From: Streptomyces resistomycificus
GTDB taxonomy: Bacteria; Actinomycetota; Actinomycetes; Streptomycetales; Streptomycetaceae
Assembly: GCF_001514265.1 (NCBI RefSeq)
Contig: NZ_KQ948994.1
Span: forward strand, 62,001 to 126,000
Length of the DNA: 64,000 nucleotides
Direction of reading: 5' to 3'
Under the pieces are notes generated by a model. That model was not told the origin of the DNA. It was given only the letters and a program-made list of their open reading frames with translations, and searched no databases. Below are positions 50,908 through 58,817 of the stretch, piece after piece (positions within the stretch are counted from its first letter, which is position 1; every line of letters begins with the position of its first letter). The translations under genes were made by a program, and so were the position numbers.

Positions 50908-51339
50908 ATGGCACGCTGCACGCGCACCGTCCCGCGCGCGGTCGGACCGCGTCCGGTGGCGGCTCTCCTCTCCCTGCTCGCCGTCCTCGTCGCCTTGCTC
51001 AGCCCGCCTGTGCTCGGCAGTTCGCACCCTCATGCGCCAAGTGGCGCGGTGTCCGCCGCCGAGATCACGTCGGCACCGTGCAAGCCGTTCGTGAAGCACG
51101 CGGACCCAGTGGTCTGCACCGCCGCCGTCCTGATCCAACGGGACGTCACCGGCGAGCGTCATGTTCCGCCGGTCCCCGCCCCCGACGAGCCGAGTCGCAC
51201 CGCGGTCGGCCTCCTCCAGTCCGCGCGAACCCCGCTGTCGGCGGTCCGCCCGCCTCGCTCGCGGCAACCGGCGGCCTGTCACGGCGTGCGGGCCCCGCCT
51301 TCCCTCTCCGGCACCCACATCTCTTCTCTCCTTTCCTGA
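50908..51339 (+). CDS. Small secreted or membrane-anchored protein upstream of secDF
   Basis: A 143-residue protein with an N-terminal hydrophobic stretch (PVAALLSLLAVLVALLSPPVLG) that looks like a signal peptide or anchor. It is followed by a low-complexity Pro/Ser/Arg-rich region with two Cys (PCKPFVKHADPVVC). No family is recognised. It ends 45 bp before the SecDF gene, in the same direction, so both are probably one transcript. It may modulate the export apparatus; this is a guess. Confidence 0.65.
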   Translation: MARCTRTVPRAVGPRPVAALLSLLAVLVALLSPPVLGSSHPHAPSGAVSAAEITSAPCKPFVKHADPVVCTAAVLIQRDVTGERHVPPVPAPDEPSRTAVGLLQSARTPLSAVRPPRSRQPAACHGVRAPPSLSGTHISSLLS

Positions 51340-51384
51340 CCGCGGCCACTGTGCTGGCCGCGGTGTGCCTGCCGGAGGCCCACC

Positions 51385-53622
51385 GTGAACCGATCCATGC
51401 CCATCAGAGGGCTGATCGCCCTCGCTGCTGTCGTCCTGTCCCTGTACGTCGCGCTCACCGTGCCCGTCCACCTCGGACTCGATCTGCGGGGTGGCACCCA
51501 GATCGTGCTGGAGACCCGCCCCACCGCCGACACCGACGCCGGCGCCGAGACCACGGACCGCACCGTGGAGGTGCTGCGCGGCCGTATCGACGCGCTCGGC
51601 GTCGCCGAACCCACCATCGCCCGCTCCGGCACCGACCGGATCGTCGTCGAACTGCCCGGCCTGCAGGACCCCCGGGAGGCGGCCGACGTACTCGGCCGCA
51701 CCGCCCAGCTCACCTTCCACCAGGTACTCGGCACCGCGGCCGGCGCCGACGACCCGCTGCCCGAACGATCCCACCAGCAGGTGATGGCCGACGAATCAGG
51801 CCGACTTCTGCGCCTCGAGGCGGCCTCCATGACCGGAAAGGACGTCGAGAAGGCGGCCGCCCGCCTCGACCAGCAGAGCGGCACCGGATGGCACGTCACC
51901 GTCGACTTCAAGGGATCAGGAGGGGACGGATGGGCCCGCCTGACCGGTGAGGCGGCCTGCCACCCGGCCGGGGACCCGGCCCGCCGGGTGGCGATCGTCC
52001 TGGACGACAAGATCGTCTCCTCGCCGCAGGTCGACCCGTCCGTCGCATGCCGGTCGGGCATCAGCGGCGGCTCCACCCAGATCACCGGAACCTTCGACAG
52101 CAGCGAAGCCAAGGAGTTGGCCCTGCTCGTCAACGGCGGCGCCCTGCCGGTGCCGGTCGAGACCATCGAGCAGCGGACCGTCGGCCCCACCCTGGGCGCT
52201 GAGGCCATCACCGCCAGTGCCTGGGCCGCCGTCATCGGCACCGCTGTGACCTCGCTGTTCATCATCGCCGTCTACCGGCTCGTGGGCGCCCTGGCCACCG
52301 TGGCCCTGGCCTGCTACGGCCTCATCTCCTACGCGGCCCTCGCGGCCCTCGGCGCCACCCTCACCCTGCCCGGCCTCGCCGGGTTCGTCCTGGCCATCGG
52401 CATGGCGGTCGACGCCAACGTGCTCGTCTTCGAACGCGCCCGTGAGGAGTACGCCTCGCGCCACCGTCCCACCCCACGGTCGTCCCTGACCGTCGGATTC
52501 CGGAAGGCCTTCAGCGCGATCGCCGACTCCAACATCACCACCCTCATCGCCGCCGGCCTGCTGTTCTTCCTCGCCTCCGGACCCGTGCGCGGATTCGGTG
52601 TCACGCTGGGAATCGGCGTCCTCGCCTCCATGGTCAGCGCCCTCGTCATCACCCGTGCCCTCGCCGACCACGCCGTCGCCCGTCCCCGCCTGCGTCGCCA
52701 CCCCCACCTCACCGGCATCGCCCACACCGGTACCGTCCGCGACCGCCTCACCCGCACCCACCCGAACCTGATGCGCCACCCGCGCCGGTGGCTGGCCGCC
52801 TCCGCCGCCGTCCTGGTCCTGGCCGCCTCCGGCATCGCTGTGCGTGGTCTCGACTTCGGCGTCGAGTTCACCGGTGGCCGCCTCATCGAATACACCACGG
52901 CCACCCCCGTCGACCCCGACCGGGCCCGCACCGCGCTCGCCGACGCCGGATTCCCCCGGGCCGTCGTCCAGACCTCCGGCGACAACCAGTTCACCGTCCG
53001 CACCCACCAGCTGAGCAACGCCCAGGCGGCGACCGTCACCGACACCATCACCGGCCTGACACACCAGGCCGACAAGATCCGCGACGAAGCCATCGGTCCG
53101 AGCCTCGGCAAGGAACTCCGCCAGGGCGCCCTCATCGCCCTCGTCGTCGCCCTCGGCGCCCAGCTCGTCTATCTCGCGGCACGCTTCCGCTGGCTGCTGG
53201 GAACCTCCGCGGTCGCCGCCCTCGCGCACGACGTCGTGATCCTCATCGGCATCTTCGCGTGGCTCGGCAAGCCCATCGACGGCGTCTTCCTGGCCGCGCT
53301 GCTGACCGTCATCGGCTACTCCGTCAACGACTCCGTCGTCGTCTTCGACCGGATCAGGGAACTCGGCCGCCGCGACGGCAAGGCGCCCCTCGCCCGCGTG
53401 GCCAACGAGGCGCTCCTGCAGACCCTGCCCCGCACCGTCAACACCGGCATGGGCGCGGCGTTCATCCTCACCGCACTGGCCGTCCTCGGCGGCGAGACCC
53501 TGACGGACTTCGCCCTCGCCCTCCTCGTCGGCCTCGTGGTCGGCACCTACTCCTCGATGTTCACGGCCACACCGCTGGCCATCCAACTGCACCAACGCAC
53601 CCAGGGCCGTACGAAGTTCTGA
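51385..53622 (+). CDS. SecDF fusion protein (protein-export accessory translocase)
   Basis: A 745-residue fused SecD-SecF starting at GTG 51385. The SecD half has LGLDLRGGTQIVLE (family D1 motif), a periplasmic domain and six membrane segments ending at about residue 425. The SecF half begins near residue 475 with FGVEFTGGRLIEYTT and six more segments with NDSVVVFDRIRE. SecDF uses the proton gradient to pull exported proteins across the membrane. Streptomycetes normally have separate secD and secF near the core genes, so this fused copy is probably a paralogue. Confidence 0.9.
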   Translation: MNRSMPIRGLIALAAVVLSLYVALTVPVHLGLDLRGGTQIVLETRPTADTDAGAETTDRTVEVLRGRIDALGVAEPTIARSGTDRIVVELPGLQDPREAADVLGRTAQLTFHQVLGTAAGADDPLPERSHQQVMADESGRLLRLEAASMTGKDVEKAAARLDQQSGTGWHVTVDFKGSGGDGWARLTGEAACHPAGDPARRVAIVLDDKIVSSPQVDPSVACRSGISGGSTQITGTFDSSEAKELALLVNGGALPVPVETIEQRTVGPTLGAEAITASAWAAVIGTAVTSLFIIAVYRLVGALATVALACYGLISYAALAALGATLTLPGLAGFVLAIGMAVDANVLVFERAREEYASRHRPTPRSSLTVGFRKAFSAIADSNITTLIAAGLLFFLASGPVRGFGVTLGIGVLASMVSALVITRALADHAVARPRLRRHPHLTGIAHTGTVRDRLTRTHPNLMRHPRRWLAASAAVLVLAASGIAVRGLDFGVEFTGGRLIEYTTATPVDPDRARTALADAGFPRAVVQTSGDNQFTVRTHQLSNAQAATVTDTITGLTHQADKIRDEAIGPSLGKELRQGALIALVVALGAQLVYLAARFRWLLGTSAVAALAHDVVILIGIFAWLGKPIDGVFLAALLTVIGYSVNDSVVVFDRIRELGRRDGKAPLARVANEALLQTLPRTVNTGMGAAFILTALAVLGGETLTDFALALLVGLVVGTYSSMFTATPLAIQLHQRTQGRTKF

Positions 53623-53644
53623 TCGTGTGAGAGGGAAAAGGGTT

Positions 53645-53695
53645 GGGCGGGGTGCCGATCGGGCTGCTAGCTTGCAGCTGACCGTGACCCCGCCC
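53645..53695 (+). promoter_or_regulatory. Structured leader element
   Basis: Arms GGGCGGGGT (53645-53653) and ACCCCGCCC (53687-53695) pair perfectly and enclose a second stem, GCTGC (53663-53667) with GCAGC (53674-53678). The element lies just before the ribosome binding site of a 19-codon frame. It could be the secDF terminator or part of an attenuator for the next gene. Confidence 0.55.
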
Positions 53696-53710
53696 AGGGA
53701 GGTGAGACCC

Positions 53711-53770
53711 ATGAACGCTGTGTTCGCAAGGGTGCTCCCCCTCGTCGTCACGGTCCGGCGATTGGCGTAG
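53711..53770 (+). CDS. 19-residue leader-type peptide
   Basis: A 20-codon frame (ATG 53711, TAG 53768-53770) preceded by GGGAGGTGAG. The peptide begins MNAVFARVLP and ends VTVRRLA; it is hydrophobic with basic residues near the end. It lies between two hairpins and 51 bp before the hydrolase gene. The layout is that of a regulatory upstream frame. It lacks the Cys residues of the sulfur-related leader peptides common in actinomycetes. Confidence 0.45.
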   Translation: MNAVFARVLPLVVTVRRLA

Positions 53771-53777
53771 GTGTCGC

Positions 53778-53807
53778 CGGGAGTGCCCCGACGAAAAGGC
53801 ACTCCCG
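53778..53807 (+). promoter_or_regulatory. Hairpin between leader frame and hydrolase
   Basis: CGGGAGTGCC (53778-53787) and GGCACTCCCG (53798-53807) form a perfect 10-bp stem with loop CCGACGAAAA, eight bases after the leader stop and just upstream of the hydrolase start. Translation of the leader could affect its folding. Confidence 0.6.
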
Positions 53808-53821
53808 AAAGGCAACACCCC

Positions 53822-54589
53822 ATGCATTCTGTGCAGTTCACCGCGCAGACCACGTCGAACGGCGTCGTCGAGCGCGATTTCACCGTGGGCGGGATTCCGG
53901 GCGTGCTCTGGTCGCCCGCATCCGCCGACGCCGACCGGGCGCCCCTGGTGCTGTTGGGGCACGGTGGCGGCACGCACAAGAAGTGGCCGGCGATGACTGG
54001 CCGTGCACATCTCCTCGTGTCCGGCTGCGGCTTCCACGTCGCCTGCATCGACGCGCCCGGGCACGGTGACCGGCCGCGTACGGCGTACGACGAGCAGGAG
54101 ATCGCCGCGCTGTACCGGGCGCGGGAGGCGGGCGAGCCGGAAGGCCCGATCGTCGTCCGCTACAACGCCCACCTGGCGGAGCGCGCCGTACCCGAGTGGC
54201 AGGAGGCGCTGGACGCCCTCCAGGCGCTTCCGGAGATCGGCACCGAGGGGCCGGTCGGCTACTTCGGCCTGAACATGGGCACCGCGATCGGGGTGCCGCT
54301 GACGGCGGCCGATCCCAGGATCACCGCCGCGGTCTTCGGTCTCCACTGGCCCGATGCGCTGGCCGAGAAGGCGCAGCGGATCACCATCCCGATCGAGTAC
54401 ATGCTCCAGTGGGACGACGAGCACATCCCACGGGAGTCGGGACTCGCCCTGTTCGACGCCTTCGCCTCGACGGAGAAGACGCTGCACGCCAACGCGGGCA
54501 GGCACAAGGAACTGCCCAGGTTCGAGGCCGACGGCGCGGTCCGGTTCTTCGCCCGGCACCTCGGCCGAGCGGTAAGGACAGCGGCCTGA
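53822..54589 (+). CDS. Alpha/beta hydrolase-like protein with Asn at the nucleophile position
   Basis: A 255-residue protein starting at ATG 53822. The hydrolase fold is visible: LVLLGHGGGTHKKW (oxyanion), CIDAPGHGDRPRT, and AGRHKELPRFE near the end. The nucleophile elbow reads GYFGLNMGTAIG, giving Gly-Leu-Asn-Met-Gly where Ser is usual; the codon is AAC. The acid Asp may be in MLQWDDEHIPRES. Either the protein is catalytically altered or it acts as a binding protein. It is probably controlled by the leader element upstream. Confidence 0.82.
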   Translation: MHSVQFTAQTTSNGVVERDFTVGGIPGVLWSPASADADRAPLVLLGHGGGTHKKWPAMTGRAHLLVSGCGFHVACIDAPGHGDRPRTAYDEQEIAALYRAREAGEPEGPIVVRYNAHLAERAVPEWQEALDALQALPEIGTEGPVGYFGLNMGTAIGVPLTAADPRITAAVFGLHWPDALAEKAQRITIPIEYMLQWDDEHIPRESGLALFDAFASTEKTLHANAGRHKELPRFEADGAVRFFARHLGRAVRTAA

Positions 54590-54857
54590 GGGGCGGTCTC
54601 GGGTGAGGCTGCGCATCGGGCCCAGGAGGCATGCCGCCGCCCGGCACTGTCGTGTATGCGGCGCCTGCGGAGATGAGCCGCGCCACCGCGAGGGCGCCCG
54701 GTCCGGTCCGTCTTCCGCGCCCGCGCCGCGGCCGGCCGTACACCACCGGCCTGCCACGGCTGCCACGGCGGGCCCGCGGGCAGGGCCGCACGGCCGATCG
54801 GCAGGAGCAGAGCCCTTCGCCGACGCGGGCACGGCCCAGCCCTGTCGCCTGAGGCGA

Positions 54858-55556
54858 TCAGGCGGCGGGCTCCAACCGGACGCAGCACCGGCCCGGTCCG
54901 GGTGACAGACACGCTTCGTAGCCGGTCTCGCCCAGCCCGCCGAGGACACCGCGCAGCAGGTGCAGGTTCATGCCGCACACCGTCCGCGTGTGCTCACGGG
55001 CCAGGGCGTGGAAGGGGCAGTTGGCCAGCACGATCGCGCCGTCGTCGTGCCGTGGCTCGAACCCGTACCGCTCCAGCAGGTCGAGAAGGCCTGCGCCGTC
55101 CATGTCGCCGAGCTGCGTGCCCAGTTCCTCGGCCTTGCGGTGCAGTACCTGCTGCACCGGCTCACCGGTCGCCCCGGATTCCTCCACGGCCTGGGCGAGG
55201 AGTCGCCCGGCGAGCTCGTAGCGCCGGTCCGGCAGGCTGACCGCGAACTGTTTCGCCGAGCGCCGGTACAGCTTGGCCGGCCTGCCCGCTCCCGGCCCCG
55301 CGCGACCGCTGCGTCGCTCGTAGACCACGTCGAGCAGGGACTCATCGGCGAGGCGGTCGAGATGGAACGCCGCGGTCTGCCGCGCCAGCCCCAGCGCGGC
55401 GGCAGCCTCGTCCCGGCTGACGGCACCGGGCTGACGCACCACATGGTCGTACAGCCTCCTGCGCGTCGGCTCATCCAGAGCGGCGACCGCGGAGACATCG
55501 GCATCGCGTACTTCCCTCGTGTCGTCCACGAACACCAGTGTAAAACCCACAGCCAT
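54858..55556 (-). CDS. ArsR-type / SufR-like regulator with C-terminal cysteines
   Basis: A 232-residue protein starting at ATG 55556. The N-terminal winged helix is LDEPTRRRLYDHVVRQPGAVSRDEAAAALGLARQTAAFHLDRLADESLLDV. The C-terminus has NCPFHALAREHTRTVCGMN and ACLSPGPGRCCV, a cysteine pattern like that of iron-sulfur SufR regulators. It probably senses redox or iron-sulfur status. It is divergent from the DoxX-like gene. Confidence 0.85.
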   Translation of the reverse strand: MAVGFTLVFVDDTREVRDADVSAVAALDEPTRRRLYDHVVRQPGAVSRDEAAAALGLARQTAAFHLDRLADESLLDVVYERRSGRAGPGAGRPAKLYRRSAKQFAVSLPDRRYELAGRLLAQAVEESGATGEPVQQVLHRKAEELGTQLGDMDGAGLLDLLERYGFEPRHDDGAIVLANCPFHALAREHTRTVCGMNLHLLRGVLGGLGETGYEACLSPGPGRCCVRLEPAA

Positions 55557-55620
55557 TGACTAAAGAAGAGTTCCGAGCTTCTATAAATAACGAGAGTTGT
55601 CGATAGAGGGAGTGGTTCTC

Positions 55621-56082
55621 ATGTCCTCCGCAACCACCAGCGCCACGTCCGCGACCCCGCGGCGTGCGCTGTTCGCCGATCCCGGCTATCAGGCGTTCGT
55701 GATCCTGCGCACCGCCTTCACGGTGGCGCCGATCCTGTTCGGGCTGGACAAGTTCGCCAACCTGCTCGTGGACTGGCCCGCCTACCTCGCTCCGTGGGTC
55801 AACGACCTCGTTCCCGGCAGCGGTCAGGCGGCCATGTACGCCGTCGGCGTGATCGAGATCGTGGCCGGTGTCGCCGTGGCCCTCGCACCCCGTTTCGGAG
55901 CCTGGCTGGTGGCCGGCTGGCTGGCCGGCATCATCGTCAACCTCCTGACCATCCCCGACTACTACGACATCGCGCTGCGCGACTTCGGCCTCCTCCTCGG
56001 CGCCGTCGCACTCGGCCGCCTCGCCGAGCGCTACCACGGCAAGCGGCAGGCGGGAGCACTGCACGGGCGCGACTCGCGCTGA
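55621..56082 (+). CDS. DoxX-like membrane protein
   Basis: A 153-residue protein from ATG 55621 with four hydrophobic segments: FVILRTAFTVAPILFGLDKF, AMYAVGVIEIVAGVAVALAP, WLVAGWLAGIIVNLLTI and LRDFGLLLGAVALGRLA. The layout fits DoxX/DUF417-type redox membrane proteins. The upstream region contains TATAAAT, a likely -10. Control by the divergent Cys-containing regulator is plausible. Confidence 0.75.
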   Translation: MSSATTSATSATPRRALFADPGYQAFVILRTAFTVAPILFGLDKFANLLVDWPAYLAPWVNDLVPGSGQAAMYAVGVIEIVAGVAVALAPRFGAWLVAGWLAGIIVNLLTIPDYYDIALRDFGLLLGAVALGRLAERYHGKRQAGALHGRDSR

Positions 56083-56200
56083 TCACCCCCGGCGGGCGTG
56101 CCTTCCGGGCCGCCCGCGCCGAGGGGAGGGCCTGGCCACGGCATACCCGGCAGCGTCCCACCGCCCTGCGGGGACGCCGACGGCTCAGATGCGATGCTCC

Positions 56201-56902
56201 TCAGTGCGTGGGGCGTTCGCCCGCAGCGCGGTTCTCCAGTTGGGAGGCGAGGACCGCGGCCTGTACCCGGCGCTGCACACCGAGCTTGGCCAGCAGCCGG
56301 CTGATGTGGTTCTTGACCGTCTTCTCCGACAGGTACAGCTTCCTGCCGATCTCGCGGTTGGTCAGCCCGTCCCCGATCAGGGCGAGAATGTCCCGCTCAC
56401 GCGGGGACAGGCTCGCCAGTTCGGGCGACATGCCCGGGCTCTCGGCCGGGTCGGCGCGCAGCGAGCGCATCAGGCGAGCCGTCGTGGCGGGGTCCAGCAT
56501 CGACTGGCCCGAGGCGACCGTGCGAACCGCGGAGACCAGGTCCGAACCCTTGATCTGCTTGAGGACGTAGCCGGCGGCGCCGGCCATGATCGCGTCGAGC
56601 AGGGCGTCGTCGTCGTCGAACGACGTCAGCATCAGACAGGCCAGGTGCGGCATCCGGCTGCGCAGTTCCCGGCACACCGTGATGCCGTCGCCGTCCGGCA
56701 GCCGCACGTCGAGCACGGCGACGTCGGGGCGCAGCGCGGGGCCGCGTGCCAGCGCGTGTTCGACCGTGCCCGCGTCGCCGACCACCGAGATGTCCGGTTC
56801 GGCGTCGAGCAGGTCGGTGATGCCGCGCCGCACGACCTCGTGGTCGTCCAGGAGGAACACACGGACGGGGTTCTGCTCGCTGAACCTGTGTTCCTCGGTC
56901 AT
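56201..56902 (-). CDS. DevR/DosR-like response regulator
   Basis: A 233-residue NarL-type regulator starting at ATG 56902. The receiver has VFLLDDHEVVRRGITDLLD, the Asp in VAVLDVRLPDGDG and the Lys in GYVLKQIKGSDL. The C-terminal LuxR domain is LSPRERDILALIGDGLTNREIGRKLYLSEKTVKNHISRLLAKLGVQRRVQA, close to mycobacterial DevR/DosR. No kinase gene is adjacent. The neighbouring Usp, CBS, PPK2 and Rv1733c-like genes are the sort controlled by DosR in mycobacteria and by OsdR in Streptomyces. Confidence 0.9.
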   Translation of the reverse strand: MTEEHRFSEQNPVRVFLLDDHEVVRRGITDLLDAEPDISVVGDAGTVEHALARGPALRPDVAVLDVRLPDGDGITVCRELRSRMPHLACLMLTSFDDDDALLDAIMAGAAGYVLKQIKGSDLVSAVRTVASGQSMLDPATTARLMRSLRADPAESPGMSPELASLSPRERDILALIGDGLTNREIGRKLYLSEKTVKNHISRLLAKLGVQRRVQAAVLASQLENRAAGERPTH

Positions 56903-56983
56903 GACGACCCCTCGTCTCCGACGACGTGCGGAATGCGGACTGCCCGTGACGACGATCATTACTCGCCGGGACCTGATGCACTA

Positions 56984-56997
56984 GGGCCGACCGGCCC
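56984..56997. promoter_or_regulatory. GGGCCGAYCGGCCC palindrome, copy 1
   Basis: GGGCCGACCGGCCC, 82 bp upstream of the DevR-like gene, with a further CATCGGCCCA just beyond. It is one of four such motifs in this island and a candidate binding site of the DevR-like regulator. Confidence 0.55.
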
Positions 56998-57105
56998 CAT
57001 CGGCCCACGACAACAGGACCGAATCGGGTGCGCTGTCCGGCGTTCGCCGCCCGCGGCAGGGCGCCGGAGTCCTGAAGGTGAGCCTTGCCGACGGCACGCG
57101 CCGTG

Positions 57106-57747
57106 TCACCCGGCCGGTGTGAACCGGACGTCCACCACGCCTTCGACGGCGCGTACCAGGCGCGCGGCCACGGGGACCAGCGACGTGTCCCGGACGCGTC
57201 CGGCGAGGGTCACGACTCCGTCGCACACCTCCACGCGAACGGCTGACGCAGGCGTGGGGAGGAGATGGGCCACGACCTCCCGCCGGATCTCCTCGGCGAT
57301 CTCCTCATCGTCGCGCAGGAACACCTTGAGCAGGTCCGACCGGCTGACGATGCCCTTCAGCACGCCCTGCGCGTCGACCACGGGAAGTCGTTTGACCCGG
57401 GCGCGTGCCATGGTCCGCGCGGCCTGGGCGAGCGTCGCGTCGGGACGGGTCGTGAGGGCGGGGGAGGTCATCAGTTCCTCGGCGGTCAGCGCGCCGGCCT
57501 TCGCCAGGTCCGAGAGGCGCCGCAGCTGTGTGTACCGGTCGGGGTCGCTGTCGCGGAACTCCTCCTTGGGCAGCAGGTCGGCCTCCGAGACGACGCCGAC
57601 GACGCGGCCGTCGCCCGCGAGGACGGGCAGGGCACTCACCTTCCGGTCCTGCATCAGCCGCACGACGTCCTTGAACGCGGCCTGACGACCCACGGCCGTG
57701 ACCGTGTGGGTCATGACGTCGCTGACGATGTAGGGCGTCCCGTGCAT
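57106..57747 (-). CDS. CBS-pair and BON domain protein (first)
   Basis: A 213-residue protein starting at ATG 57747. Two CBS motifs (VSDVMTHTVTAVGRQAAFKDVVRLM with SALPVLAGDGRVVGVVSEADLL, and AEELMTSPALTTRPDATLAQAARTM with RLPVVDAQGVLKGIVSRSDLL) are followed by a C-terminal BON domain (VRVEVCDGVVTLAGRVRDTSLVPVAARLVRAVEGVVDV). CBS pairs bind adenine nucleotides; BON domains bind lipid or protein partners. A close paralogue lies at 60706. Confidence 0.92.
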   Translation of the reverse strand: MHGTPYIVSDVMTHTVTAVGRQAAFKDVVRLMQDRKVSALPVLAGDGRVVGVVSEADLLPKEEFRDSDPDRYTQLRRLSDLAKAGALTAEELMTSPALTTRPDATLAQAARTMARARVKRLPVVDAQGVLKGIVSRSDLLKVFLRDDEEIAEEIRREVVAHLLPTPASAVRVEVCDGVVTLAGRVRDTSLVPVAARLVRAVEGVVDVRFTPAG

Positions 57748-57784
57748 CGCTGACTCCTTCGTCGCGGCCACGGACCCGGGCTGG

Positions 57785-58252
57785 TCACACCGCGCTGCCG
57801 GCTCCGTAGGGGGCGTACAGGTCCAGAAGACGGGTCCGCGCGGAACGCAGACGGTGGGCCAGCACCTCGCCGACCCACTCGGCGACGGCACGCCCCATGG
57901 CCGGGTCCTCGTCGCACATCGCGCGCACGGCGGTGGCATCGAACTCGTACGCGCGGACCGGGGTCGTCGCCTCGGCGCCCAGGTGCCAGACCCGCGGTGC
58001 GAACAGCCAGGACCAGCCGACGAGTTCGTTGTGACCGAGCCGTTCGATGACGGCCGCGCGGCGGCCGGGTACGTGCATGTCGAGTGCGACGGTGCCGGTA
58101 CGGACGATCCAGAACCGGTCCGCGCGCGCCCCCTCCTCGAACAGGCGCGTCCCCTGGGGGACGGACACCTCCCGGGCGATGCGCATGAGCCGCTGCCGGT
58201 GCTCGGCGGGCAGCGCGCGCAGCATGCTGGGGGTGGGGGGTGGAGCAATCAT
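57785..58252 (-). CDS. Cyclic-nucleotide-binding-domain protein without DNA-binding domain
   Basis: A 155-residue protein of the Crp fold: VPQGTRLFEEGARADRFWIVRTGTVALD and the later ERLGHNELVGWSWLF are typical of the cNMP-binding barrel. No C-terminal helix-turn-helix follows, so it is a standalone sensor domain. It lies 37 bp upstream of the CBS-BON gene in the same direction and is probably co-transcribed with it. Confidence 0.83.
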   Translation of the reverse strand: MIAPPPTPSMLRALPAEHRQRLMRIAREVSVPQGTRLFEEGARADRFWIVRTGTVALDMHVPGRRAAVIERLGHNELVGWSWLFAPRVWHLGAEATTPVRAYEFDATAVRAMCDEDPAMGRAVAEWVGEVLAHRLRSARTRLLDLYAPYGAGSAV

Positions 58253-58426
58253 GGCGTGCCTCCCGATGGAGCCTACGAACTGCCACTTCCAGCGTGAATC
58301 CGCTCCGTACGGCAGGCCATGGGCCACCCGGCCCTCGTCCCGGGACCGGACGGCACCCTCGCGTGCGCCGCCCGGCTTCCCTTCGCAGCCAGGCGCTGCG
58401 CCGACCACCACATGGTCCGCGCGGTA

Positions 58427-58440
58427 GGGCCGATCGGCGC
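58427..58440. promoter_or_regulatory. GGGCCGAYCGGCCC-like palindrome, copy 2
   Basis: GGGCCGATCGGCGC, one base from the consensus, lies about 88 bp upstream of the short universal stress protein gene in the 275-bp gap after the cyclic-nucleotide-binding-domain gene. Confidence 0.5.
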
Positions 58441-58527
58441 CCACACCGGGGACCTGTGGCCCCTGCGGGCGAGCCGGCCCGGAGGCGATGGTCCAACCGG
58501 AGCTCCCCGATGCAGGAGGTGGAGAGC

Positions 58528-58812
58528 ATGACCCGCACCGTCACCGCAGGCCTCGACGGCTCACCCGAGAGCCGGGCCGCAGCGGAATGGGCAGCGAGCG
58601 AGACACGGATGCTCGATCTGCCGTTGCAGTCGGCGCACGTCCGGGAGCCGGTCCCGGAACCCGTCGCGCAGGCACTGCTGCTCGCCGCTGTGACGTACCG
58701 GCACCGGCACGAGCGGGCTCTCCGAGAATCGGCGCAAGTGCTTCGGCTGCGCCACCCAGGTCTCTTCGACCAGGACCTGGAGTTGGATCCGGACCTGGAC
58801 CTGGAGCAGTGA
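58528..58812 (+). CDS. Truncated universal stress protein
   Basis: A 94-residue protein with AGGAGGTGGAGAG before ATG 58528. It starts like a full UspA (TAGLDGSPESRAAAEWAASETRMLDLPL) but ends after about 90 residues with an acidic tail DLELDPDLDLEQ, lacking the ATP-binding G-x2-G-x9-G(S/T) region. Typical streptomycete Usp proteins are 140 residues or 290 when doubled. It is probably a truncation remnant, still translated and coupled to the intact gene downstream. Confidence 0.7.
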   Translation: MTRTVTAGLDGSPESRAAAEWAASETRMLDLPLQSAHVREPVPEPVAQALLLAAVTYRHRHERALRESAQVLRLRHPGLFDQDLELDPDLDLEQ

Positions 58813-58817
58813 CGACG

